NCBI RefSeq assembly: GCF_022682495.2
Contig: NC_071398.1
Span: forward strand, 28,213,426 to 28,277,425
Direction: 5' to 3'
Origin: Desmodus rotundus
Lineage: Eukaryota; Chordata; Mammalia; Chiroptera; Phyllostomidae
Length of the DNA: 64,000 bases
Under the pieces are notes generated by a model. It was not told the DNA's origin and ran no database searches. It worked only from the letters and a program-made list of their open reading frames with translations. The position numbers and the translations under genes are program-made. Positions 21,101 through 29,450 of the stretch are shown one piece after another (within the stretch, counting starts at the first letter, position 1; each line of letters starts with the position of its first letter).

Positions 21101-24061
21101 CTCTTCCTCTGGCTTCTCCATTATCCCAACCCCTCGTCCCTCATCCTGCCTCCTCTCTCCCTCTTCTTCAATCTTTCTCCTGATGTTGTTAGTGGGGCTC
21201 ATCATGCAGCGTTTAGTTTGTAAGAGAAATAGGCTAAAATGACTCCTCCTCACCATCTGCATCTGCTGCAAGTAGCACGTGTCTCAGAAAGGCACAGGGG
21301 CATGGGGGATGGGGGAGTGCAGGGTGGGGTGGTCACCCATCTGCTGGGGACAAGGAGGGGGGAGACAGTCCACTGCAGTGAGCCAACAGAGACAGCTTCC
21401 GTGCAGGAACACCGAATTAATGCCACTCAAAAGAACACCCTCCCCTCCCCAGGTCCTGCGCTCACTAGTGTTTCCCCAGGGAAAACAGGCAGGCAGCTCT
21501 GTTCTCAGTCCCGCCCACAAAGCCACACTGACTGTGTTCCTTTCTCGTGGCGCCTTCACACTTTGTGTTGGAGACTTCGTGCCGTCTTCATGGTGGGCAC
21601 AGGTCACGGCTCACTGGGGCCTGTGGGGAGAACGTGACTTTGGTCCCTACGCTCTGGGAGGGGTGTGGAGAATCAGCGTCGGCTATGAGAAAGCAAGGGG
21701 GGAAAGTGACGGCCCAGGCTGCCTGGCTGGACAGTGTGGGCAAAGGGCCCTCCCCATTTCCCTGCTCCCTGTGGCTGTCACCCACAAAGGGCCATTCCCT
21801 CGCTGGCAAGCCAGGACCACCAAAGCCAGCGAGGCCTGGGGACGCCGCTTACTCCTGAAAGCCTCCTCATAGTGGTCTGGACGTCCACCCCCATGGGTGG
21901 CACACAGGGTCCTTTCCTCTGCAGGTCTCTCTGCCTGTAAAATGGGGCCGTGACCTCCCATCCTCGAACCGTAGAGAAGGGCATGGGACCCTCATCTCCT
22001 AGAGAATGCCCTAGCAGCCACTAAGCACACGCCCTCCCCAGTGGTAGAAAGCGTGTGAGCTCCTGGGTCTCCTCACGCTAGGAAGGGTGCGTGAACAAGT
22101 GTGTGTGCGGGCCCCCAGGCAGAGTGTCGGAACTCTGGTGGGCTTCGTGGAAGAGCCAGCAAATGCTCCTGCGTGAAGAAGGCCGTGCTCAGGGACCACT
22201 GACACCTGTAGATCAGAGCAGGGTGGGGCGTGTGGCTGGGGACACAGTGGCACTCTGAACACCCTCTCCTGTCACCTGTGCTTGCAGGGAGAAGTGGTGC
22301 CACATGACCCAGGAGGAGCGTGACGACAGCCTCCGCTTCAACGAGAACATCACGTTCGGGCAGCTGGGGTAAGAGTGCTGGGGGCCGAAGCCCCGCCTCT
22401 CATGACCCAGAGGACTGGGGGGGCGGGCAAACCCGTGCCTTTCCTGACACCAAGTCACCCCAGAAAGACAAAGCAGGGCAGAGGAGCTGACACTGACACC
22501 CAGACCCAGTGAGGACACTCCTACCTCACAATGTCACACATCCGTGACACGGTGTCGCTACAACTGCAAATTAAACAGCTCGAGCATATGACTCATTACA
22601 TTTGGCCTGGATTCCAGTTCCCAATTCATCCGCCTCCTGCGCCCACACCTGGGAGCGGGCAGTTTCCCAGTGAGCAGTGCAGGCGGCCTGACGAAGCAAC
22701 GGTTTATTTGTAACTTCCGTCTGACAATTCCAGGCAGGCTGCCCGCAGGGCCTGCAGGACAGAAGGGCCCAGGGCCCAGTCCCCTCTCCCCGGGGAGGCA
22801 GGAGGGGCACTAGCTAGCTCACGGGTGTTTTTCCCTCCAGCACGTTCACTCACAACATGCTGGCCTTCGGGCTGAACAGGAAGCTGTGCAACGACTTCCT
22901 GAAGAAGCAGGCTGTGATCGGCAACCTGGATGAAGGTGAGCCACAGCCAGAGGCGGGCAGGGCTGGGGGGTCGGGGACAAACGCTCTGTAGGCCAGAACT
23001 TCCCTCCGCTCAAAGGACTGTCCCTATTCTAATGAGAGATAGGACATGAAACTATCTGGTTAGGTCACTCCTCCTCTGATTCTGTCTACTTGAAGGCACG
23101 AAACGCTTCTCATGCTTCTTGGAAATCCATTTCTGCCAGGAAGGACTTGCCGGGGACGGGGGAAGCTGGCCAGCTCAGGGTCAATGGTCAGGGACAAAGG
23201 TAGAGATGGAACTTGGAGCTCCGACTCTGAACTTGAAAATGGTCAAACTCTTCACAAGTTGCCCCTCCTTCCAAATGGCTACCATATGGCCCCTTTGTCT
23301 CTTCACCCACACTGCCATGCCGGTGGGGGTGCGGGGAGGGCAGAAAGGGGGTTTTGAGGCTTGTCAGAGTTTCTGGCTTCTGTAACAAAAGGGGACACGT
23401 TGCTGATATGAGCCCCCATAACTTAAAACAGGGCTCACCTTTGTGCATCGCCCCACCCGCTACAAACAGTATCTCTTCAAGGACCCCAGACTTTCACTTA
23501 AATATACATTTGGGTTGACCAATATTTAAAAAACAAAAAACAAAAACAACTTCATCTTGCATCGAAGCAAAGGAGGTACAAAAGAGTGGCCTCAGGAGGT
23601 GGGAGAGTGGTAGAGTGCCCACCACACCAGCAAAGTTCAAGACACTGTCCCCTCCCCCGCCATGCAGCCCCCATGCCATCTGTAGGACCCAGGCCCGGCT
23701 CCCGGGACACAGCTCATCTGCCTGCACCGTGCCTTCCACCCGCTTCTGGGAGGGCCTGCGGGGCCGTCCTCTGTATTATTGTTCCCATAGGCAGGGGCTC
23801 CCCCGTTCCAAGGAGCTCACTTCCAGGCTCATGTTCATGCCTGACGTGCAGCATGCGGGGCTGGGGGCTCTGGGTCACCGTGCACCTCCCAAAGCCTGCG
23901 CCCACTGCCCCCGACGAGGTCCTGGCTTGTCCCTGCCCAGTGAGAAGAGCAGGACTTGCCTGTCTGCGCCGCCATCTTTCTGCTCCAGAGTAACATCGGC
24001 CTCTCTTCCAGAGCAATACAAGCTGCTGAGCGACCACATCGAGCAGATGGCCACTGAGTAG
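5822..24061 (+). CDS. KIAA0513: KIAA0513 coding span (12 coding exons including a microexon)
   Basis: Joined exons 5822-6150, 8253-8352, 9215-9288, 12192-12262, 13960-14167, 14987-15027, 15518-15596, 17487-17564, 18805-18834, 22288-22368, 22841-22935 and 24012-24061 give an open frame of 411 codons plus TAG; every junction has GT and AG and the phases agree. I recognise the protein as KIAA0513 from the acidic Ser/Glu-rich start and conserved blocks such as [32 protein letters not shown] and the C-terminal EQMATE. The family is a cytosolic, brain-enriched vertebrate protein of poorly known function. It is annotated with an SBF1/SBF2-type domain and reported to bind KIBRA/WWC1, HAX1 and INTS4 (recalled knowledge). 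No signal peptide or membrane segment is visible. Residues 1-100 look disordered and acidic; the rest is a folded, Lys-rich helical region. The promoter and first noncoding exon are outside the window. Confidence 0.95.
6151..8252 (+). other. KIAA0513 intron between coding exons 1 and 2
   Basis: Bounded by GTAAGC and TTTTTTTCAG. Mostly unique sequence; I see no exon, RNA gene or clear young repeat. Confidence 0.85.
8253..8352 (+). CDS. KIAA0513: KIAA0513 coding exon 2
   Basis: The acceptor follows a T-rich tract ending in CAG at 8250-8252. The first G completes Gly110, and residues 111-143 ([12 protein letters not shown]...FVSAQ) follow. The donor GTAAGG is at 8353, and Gln143 is followed by Arg144 of the next exon, as in human. 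Two further donor-like GT sites, at 8341 and 8383, lie in the same phase (see findings). Confidence 0.94.
8640..8970. mobile_element. AT-rich, LINE-like ancient repeat
   Basis: AT-rich block (TAAATCTACAGTCCAGAAATAGCCAGTGTT) of a type seen in old LINE remnants, in KIAA0513 between coding exons 2 and 3. Family not determined. Confidence 0.4.
9215..9288 (+). CDS. KIAA0513: KIAA0513 coding exon 3
   Basis: Acceptor ACAG ends at 9214. The exon encodes [19 protein letters not shown] and on to residue 167, plus two bases of Glu168. The donor is GTAAGT at 9289. The hydrophobic run FAVVLF near its end is probably a buried helix rather than a membrane span. Confidence 0.94.
9289..12191 (+). other. KIAA0513 intron between coding exons 3 and 4
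   Basis: Contains an AT-rich block (10430-10820) and the VES SINE at 10910-11125. Nothing coding is visible. Confidence 0.85.
10910..11125 (+). mobile_element. VES-type bat SINE with 15-bp target-site duplication
   Basis: tRNA-like head with A box (GGCTCAGTGGACTGAG) and B box (GGTTCGATTCCC), then the typical CTCTCCCTCTCTTTC tail and AAATAAATAAATAAA. Flanked by perfect copies of GAAAAGGAAAGCCTC at 10895-10909 and 11126-11140. Lies in KIAA0513 intron 3 (numbered from coding exon 3). Confidence 0.95.
12192..12262 (+). CDS. KIAA0513: KIAA0513 coding exon 4
   Basis: Acceptor TTTCAG ends at 12191. The first base completes Glu168; [18 protein letters not shown] and on to Ile191 follow, then one base of Gly192. 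The donor is GTAAGC at 12263. Confidence 0.94.
12263..13959 (+). other. KIAA0513 intron between coding exons 4 and 5
   Basis: Contains the 19-bp minisatellite at 13180-13395, then C/T-rich sequence (13400-13740). The open frames in the latter have no recognisable product. Confidence 0.85.
13180..13395. repeat. Minisatellite, about 19-bp unit, about 11 copies
   Basis: A degenerate unit close to GACCTRTAGGGGGCACCTT recurs at about 13183, 13202, 13221, 13240, 13258, 13295, 13315, 13334 and 13353, with weaker copies between and after. Lies in the KIAA0513 intron between coding exons 4 and 5. Confidence 0.85.
13960..14167 (+). CDS. KIAA0513: KIAA0513 coding exon 5
   Basis: Acceptor CTCTAG ends at 13959. 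Two bases complete Gly192 and residues 193-260 follow, including [18 protein letters not shown] and a Gly/Lys-rich stretch ([12 protein letters not shown]). It ends with two bases of Asp261 and donor GTAAGT at 14168. This is the longest internal coding exon, amphipathic and Lys-rich. Confidence 0.95.
14987..15027 (+). CDS. KIAA0513: KIAA0513 coding exon 6 (short, charged)
   Basis: Acceptor CCCCAG ends at 14986. The 41-nt exon encodes a Lys/Asp/Pro-rich linker ([13 protein letters not shown]), residues 262-274, flanked by split codons. The donor is GTGAGT at 15028. This is the least conserved stretch relative to the human protein I remember. Confidence 0.9.
15518..15596 (+). CDS. KIAA0513: KIAA0513 coding exon 7
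   Basis: Acceptor CCGCAG ends at 15517. The exon encodes [19 protein letters not shown] and on to Ile300, and ends inside the codon of Trp301. The donor is GTAAGC at 15597. Confidence 0.94.
15665..16400 (+). mobile_element. Old L1 3' end
   Basis: Matches the well-known L1M 3' region: GATGAGGATGTAGAGAAA, then the 'first-person' landmarks CACTTTGGAAGACAGTCTGGCAG, GTTCATAGTAGCATTA, AAAGAAGCCAGACC, and ends with GAATTTTATGGTGTGTGAGT and CAATAAAG. It has no long open frame and lies in KIAA0513 intron sequence after coding exon 7. Confidence 0.85.
17487..17564 (+). CDS. KIAA0513: KIAA0513 coding exon 8
   Basis: Acceptor CTGCAG ends at 17486. The first G completes Trp301; [19 protein letters not shown] and on to Thr326 follow, then two bases of Arg327. 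The donor is GTAGGA at 17565. The conserved ERRKRSPTT tail precedes the microexon. Confidence 0.94.
18805..18834 (+). CDS. KIAA0513: KIAA0513 30-nt microexon (probable alternative exon)
   Basis: A pyrimidine-rich stretch with a TGCTGC motif ends in CCAG at 18801-18804; 30 nt of open sequence follow, then donor AG|GTGTGT at 18835. Inserted between exons 8 and 9 it completes Arg327 and adds GDAGEEEKK plus Arg337 without changing frame. This brings the protein from 401 to 411 residues, the length I recall for human KIAA0513. The short length and the UGC-type motif beside the acceptor resemble neuronal microexons regulated by SRRM4. Exon status rests on splice signals, phase and length; I see no direct transcript evidence. 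Confidence 0.8.
19634..19842 (-). mobile_element. VES-type bat SINE with 16-bp target-site duplication
   Basis: Reverse copy of the VES consensus (AAGATTTTATTTATTTA at the left, ACCAGCCAGGGC at the right). Flanked by AGAAATCTTGTTTCTT at 19618-19633 and 19843-19858. Lies in the large KIAA0513 intron before exon 9. Confidence 0.95.
20335..20486 (-). mobile_element. Older VES-related SINE
   Basis: Reverse, shortened copy with GACCAGGGATCGAACCC (B box complement) and CAACCAACTGAGCCACCC (A box complement). More diverged than its neighbour at 19634. Confidence 0.85.
22288..22368 (+). CDS. KIAA0513: KIAA0513 coding exon 9
   Basis: Acceptor TTGCAG ends at 22287. The first G completes an Arg; [20 protein letters not shown] and on to a split Gly follow. 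The donor is GTAAGA at 22369. Confidence 0.95.
22369..24011 (+). other. KIAA0513 introns around coding exon 10
   Basis: Introns 22369-22840 and 22936-24011. No repeat with clear identity and no further exon was seen. Confidence 0.8.
22841..22935 (+). CDS. KIAA0513: KIAA0513 coding exon 10
   Basis: Acceptor CTCCAG ends at 22840. The exon encodes [20 protein letters not shown] followed by [11 protein letters not shown], with split Gly and Glu codons at the ends. The donor is GTGAGC at 22936. Confidence 0.95.
24012..24061 (+). CDS. KIAA0513: KIAA0513 last coding exon and stop
   Basis: Acceptor TTCCAG ends at 24011. The exon completes a Glu, encodes [15 protein letters not shown] and stops with TAG at 24059-24061. 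The C-terminus matches the conserved family ending. Confidence 0.95.
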
Positions 24062-24485
24062 GCCACGGGAAGTCGCCCAAGGCATCCCTCAGGAGGACTG
24101 AGGGTCCACACCGCTCTCCTGGGCCAGCGGCTGGCTGTCACCCCACCCGATGACCCTGCATGCCATCGGCAGCACCCAGAGCCGCTCCACGCTGCCCCAG
24201 AACTAGCAGTTAGAAGACTCCGGTTGCCCGTCCTCCCCACCTTCCCTCCTGCCTACGTCTACTCCCCCTTTCACGTGCCAAAGTGTCCCTGGGATTAGTT
24301 GGCTAAAAGGAGGCGGCCGTCCATACTCCCGAGTATCAGGACCTGAAGGAAGAGGAAGGAGGCCGGGGCGGGCACCTCCTGCAGGAGAGAGAGGGTGAGG
24401 TGCACGTGGGAATGTAGATAAGGGAAGCCGTGAGCCAGCACACACCCGTGACATGGGACATCACGGATGGCGATGGCGATCTGGG

Positions 24486-24486
<1 letters not shown>

Positions 24487-24521
<35 letters not shown>
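24487..24521. repeat. Poly-C homopolymer, 35 nt
   Basis: There are 35 consecutive C residues in the probable KIAA0513 3'UTR, 425 nt after the stop codon. Runs this long are rare and prone to sequencing and assembly error, so the length should be treated as approximate. Confidence 0.95.
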
Positions 24522-24522
<1 letters not shown>

Positions 24523-27500
24523 CTTCAGGCTTGGGACAGGGCGGACTCCTACAGTCGGGGCTCCTGCAAGGCAGAGGGGCGGTAACCCTCTCAGTATTGG
24601 TCCATGGTTGTTTCCCTGGCTCCCTGCTCCGTGTGACAAGAGCCAGAGTCACAGGAACCTTGGGGAGGAGACAGACGCCTCCTGATTTAGGGAGGGAGAG
24701 GGCCCAGCCACAGGCAGTGCTGTGGCGCACCCTGTGGGAGAGCACTGAGCTGTCCCTGTCACACCAGCTGCGATGTTCCCGGTCAGCCACCGCTTCTTTC
24801 TGCCGCAGAGGAAGTCCCGCCCCTCGCTCCCTGGGAGCAGCATCAGGCTGTCTGTCCCAGGAAACAGCACAGAAAAGAGGTTTCTTCAGTAGCTGCGAGA
24901 CAACTACCCTTTCTAAAAGCAAACAGTGCTGCTCTTTATTTCAGAAAAGAGAAAAATCTGTGTAGGTTTCCCAGACAGGGGGGCACAGGCGGCTCCCAGC
25001 GGCAGCTGTGCGAGGCCCTGTCATGGAGTGGCTTCAGGGTGTTGGGCCCTCTAACCCCAGCGGCCTCTGGGAGGTACCTTTGTCTTCTGCAGCCCAAGCC
25101 CTTTGGAGCTCCTTCCTGCAGACTCTGTCGATACCCCCTCATCTCAGCCCAGTGCCTGGGAAGCACGGCTCTTCTCCCTGAGTTCGTGTCAGGCCAGCAG
25201 ACCAGCCCAAGGAGGCTAAAGTCTGACCTGCAAGCATTCAGCATGCTGGCTCCTGCAGTGTAAATATTTCAGCCTGGCTCCCTCTGCCTCCTGCCCATTG
25301 CTCTGGGGCATTGACCTTGAAATAGGCTCATGGGCTCTCTCTGTCCTCCTGTCCTGTTTTCCCTACTACCTCCTCCAACTCGAAATCGCATTACATTGCT
25401 ATCTCCTCGGGCACAGCAAATATATGCCTGGTGGTCACTTATCCAGCCAGGGCTCAAAAGGATTCCCTGGTGGGTTGCCTCCCTGGAATGTTCCAGAGAA
25501 GAGCAGGTGTTGGTCGAGCCACTGAACCCACGCCTGGATAATCATAAGAGAGGCGCTGTAAAACCTGGCACAGTCTGAGCGTGCGCTGTGAAACGTCACC
25601 AGCCCAAAGAGCTGGGGGGCAGGGCTTCAGAAACCCAGCTCATTTTCGATGACTGTATATGTGTGTGTGTGCGCGACCTCAGACTCCCTGGTGATGTCAC
25701 TAAACAAAGCACAGCTGTGCTGCTGGTTTGCTTGCCGTGTGCAGGGACGGGTCATGCAGGCTGCAGTTCCCCTACCCCCAGCCCCGCCGTTGGGCCCCGT
25801 GATGGTGCATGTCTCTACTGAGTACATTTCAGAGAAGTGACATCGAATTGGTGGGTGTGTGGGCCCCCCCTCCTCCAGTGCCTCCTTCGGGTAATGCATC
25901 CCCCTAAAACGTGCAGCCGTGACCCCTGGATGTGCTGCTGTGCTCTGCTCCCCGCCCGCTCTGTACAATCAGGGCCACACCGAGTGACTTGTTTGAGGCC
26001 CCACGGGGCTTCATGGTGCCCCCCCTTTAGCTTGCTCCCACTGGCTTTATTAGTCACTTCTTAGTAGTTAGTTGAAATGCATTAAGACTTAAAGATTCTC
26101 AAAAGACTCATCCTTGTACAGATAAGGTGTTTGTGTAGAAGTTTGGACTCGGTCTGATTTCGGGAGGAAGAAGAGTGGGTTTGGAGACTTTCCAGGGGTG
26201 CTGGCAGGCAGGGGCGGGAGCACACAGCCTTTGGAAGGAAATGCAGCTTTGACTTCTTTGGGCTTTTCCAAGCACTTTACCTTCACAAATGATCTGGAGA
26301 CTTTTTTCTTTTTTTATCAATAGGCCTCTTGAAATAGCAGCTGAAGGATGAAGCAAGGGTTGCTTTGGTTCCCCCTCACCCTACCCCCCACCCCCGTTCA
26401 CTCCTTGTCCTCATAGATCCAGCTCCTCAGAGTGAAGTCAGTCTGGCCCCAGAGGTGCTGCCTGTCATGCTTAGCCCCACAAGGGGGCGCTGGCAGAGAC
26501 GCCTACAGTGGGCCCACCCTGGTGTGACTAGTGCCAAGGGGGATCGCAGGCTGCTTTCTCCTGTTGGCAGCTGCCTGTGGCCAAGCATTTCACCTCCAAA
26601 TGCCTCTGGCCAGTGCCACCCGCAGGACTAGAGGCTGGTGGCTTGCCTCACTGGCATTCCGCGCCCCCCCCCCCCACAACATCATCTCTCCCCTCCCCTC
26701 AGCACAGACGTGAGGGGCTCTGGTGGTGAGCAGACATGGGACACACTCTCGGAAGTCCCAGTGTGAGGAGCTGTCCCAGCCCAGTGCATACACAGGACGC
26801 TTTGGTCAAAGAGAGCTCTGGTAGCCTGTCCTATAAACTCAGAAGCCTCAGATGCAGTCGGGGAAGCTTCAGGTGGTACCCAAGAAGAGTATTTCCAGTC
26901 CCAGCAGGTGGGGCCTCCCAAGCTGGGAGCTTCGAAGGCCTGTCAGCAGCGGTGGTGTTTCAGGTTTTCTGTTTTCTGTCCCCCAGGGCTATGTGAATCC
27001 TAGTGAGCCAGAAGACAAATCTCTCAAGGCACAAGCCCCCCGCTTAGAAGACAGGATGGTGTCGAAATGTGGCCTTGCATGTTTTTAACCTCTGTGATAG
27101 TTTTAGCAGTATGGGTGGGGAGGGAGGGGCCAGATTAGTATTCAGACTGTATCTGTTTCCGCGCGCGTGTGCATTTAACGACAGGGAGGAGAGCCTACTT
27201 CTGATATTGTAAGTTATTTGTACAGTGAAATGGAGTCAACTGTGATTCGCCTATTGCCAAAAGAAAAAAAAGTGGGCCCAGGAGCTCTTAAATTACCAGA
27301 AGGACTAGAAAAGGAGTCTGCCCCCTGAGTTCCGTACCCAAATGAAAAACTGGGGTGTTCGGGGTAACCCAGCAAGCCTGAGTGGTATAGGACGGAGGCC
27401 AGGGCATGCGGACCCTGCCTGACCTCCCCAGGCCCAGTGAGACCGCGGGACCAGTGGCATGGCGAGAAGGCAGCAGCCCGAGGTTTGCTCCTCCACGGAC

Positions 27501-29428
27501 GCTTTTATGTGAGTTAATTGATCGCCGGGACCCTGGCATTGCAGCCGCCTGAGGTGAGAAGGACAGCATTCACTCCACAGGGGAGTTTGCCATAGGTCCT
27601 GTCTAACCCAGGTGCCAGTAGCTGGAGTCGGGGCCACCAGCTGCAAACCCGGCCCTCCTGGGCATTGATGTACCCTACCCTTTGGCTTTTTAATTAGGGA
27701 GGATCCAGGTAGAGCCATTGTTAGGTCAGCTTGATTCCAGATTACCCAGAATTTAAGACAACTATGCAGTAGGGGGCTGAGTCCTTTGCCCAGAACTGTG
27801 GGAGCTTGGGAAGCAGGGGAGAATGCAGGAGGGCTGGAGGCCCAGCCCCAAGCTCAGGAGATGGGTGCAGCAAGCCCCCTCACGCCACACCCCGCCAGGT
27901 GGTCTCTTCTCTCATCTTCCTCCACCGCAGACCCTTGGCTCCGAGGGTTATTCTCGCTTCCTCCACCCCATCCCGGCCCTTTGTTCTCCTGAACCATTGC
28001 CATACAACCCTGCTTTTCTGTAGGTCAGATGTTCCTGTTTATGATTCTCAGAGATGAGGTTAACTTGAAAAGCTTTCAGCCAAGTTTCACGGTGAAGGGA
28101 GGTTGTACTGGCCCGAATTGACCAGTGTGCACGTTCAGACCCCAGACAGGACCAGCGCATCCTTATCCCCCCGTGGCCGGGGACAGGACCGTGTTGGTCC
28201 TCCAGGTAACAAATGGATGACTCATTTCCAGGTCGTTCACATCCAGCCAATACAGTCAATGCTAAGACCAAGGCAGGCTCTCAAGGGCCTCGTTCTGGGC
28301 CTGGGTCTCCCTTGCCCCTGCTGGGCCCAGGCGTCTCAGACTCCTCAGGAGGGATGGAAGGAGCACCCCAGGGGCCACCCTGCTTTGTTTCCTGGGAACC
28401 TGGTGTTAGCCTGTGTCCCCGAGTTGGCCCACTGGCTGGGTCCCCCGGACTCAAGAGTGGCTGTGCTCCCAGTACCCGGTTCTTGGTTACTGTGGGAAAC
28501 TCATCGTCTTCAGGGGTGAGAGAGCCCTCTGGTCCGGCTTTGCCCTTCTTTCCGTCACTTACAGACTCACAGCCCGCTGAGGACACCTGCCACTGCGGAG
28601 AACCAGTCCTGGCTTAACCTGCAGACTGAGGCTTTGACAAGCTTTGTCGGTCAGATGAGCTCCGCCCCCCCACCCCCCCACCCCCCCGGGGCTCCTCTGA
28701 GCTGCACCGGCCTGAGGTTGCACTTTAACTAGAGAGAGGGCTCCTGCTGGTAGCCCCCCTTTGCCCTGTGGGTCAGTCCTGGAGTGCAGCTGCGCCTGCA
28801 CCCTCCTTGGCCCTGGGCAGGCACTCGTGAGAAGAGAAAGCGGACTGCTTGGTGGGCACCGGCCCCAAGGAGGCCCTGACATGGGGGTGGGAGCATCCTG
28901 GTGTCTGCCCTATGCTAGAGACATCGAGGCTTCGGTGCACCTGCCCATGAGGTCATGGGCAAGCCTGGGGCTGTCCCTTCCTACGGTTGCCTTGAGAAAG
29001 ACAAGCCAGACATTGGAACACTAGAAAATGCCAGAAATTCAAACAACAGACACAGACCCCCTGAAACTATGGAAATGTGTTAGAACACAGTCAGTAGGCT
29101 GCCTTTGTTAGAGACCAAGGCTCCTGCTGGGGCTTGGTGGTGGTTGGCTCGCATATGCCCCTTTTTCTCCCTCACCCCACTTGTCCCCAACCTACACCTG
29201 CCATCCAGACAGCGCCTGCAGCAGAGTGCGGTGGTGTGGGGCTCTCGTGTGTCACAGTTACACAACTCTGTGTCCCCCTAGGTGACGCTCTGCCAACTGT
29301 ATTTTAAGGTTGAGAAAGTTTCAAGGTTGGGGATCCCAGAACAGTGCTAAAATCAAGCACCGTTCCTTCCTGTGGAGAAAACATGTCTCTATATATTGCA
29401 CCTCCGATTGTCAGAAGGTGGAAACTGA

Positions 29429-29434
29429 AATAAA
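29429..29434 (+). terminator. KIAA0513: Candidate poly(A) signal of KIAA0513 (AATAAA)
   Basis: A canonical AATAAA lies 5.4 kb downstream of the stop, followed by a T-rich element near 29484-29490. It is the first perfect hexamer after the stop. A second hexamer at 30553-30558 lies in repeat-like sequence and is less likely. Confidence 0.5.
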
Positions 29435-29450
29435 TTATCTTTAAAGGAAA

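Larger units (their letters stand above)
17565..22287 (+). other. KIAA0513 large intron with the microexon
   Basis: Apart from the microexon (18805-18834) it holds two reverse VES-type SINEs (19634-19842, 20335-20486). The rest (20490-22287) is GC-rich and shows no exon or RNA gene I can support. Confidence 0.8.
24062..29450 (+). other. KIAA0513: KIAA0513 probable long 3'UTR
   Basis: No further coding exon is visible after the stop. The first AATAAA on this strand is at 29429-29434, which would give a 3'UTR of about 5.4 kb, consistent with the long human transcript as I recall it. The stretch has few recognisable repeats. It contains a 35-C run (24487-24521), C-rich tracts at 26664-26675 and 28666-28688, and an AT-richer block around 27070-27260 that reads like a conserved UTR segment. 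The extent is inferred from the signal alone. Confidence 0.55.

Noticed and set aside
24453..24965. Pro-rich or Gly-rich open frames over the poly-C run
   Set aside because: They are produced by the homopolymer and lie downstream of the KIAA0513 stop codon.
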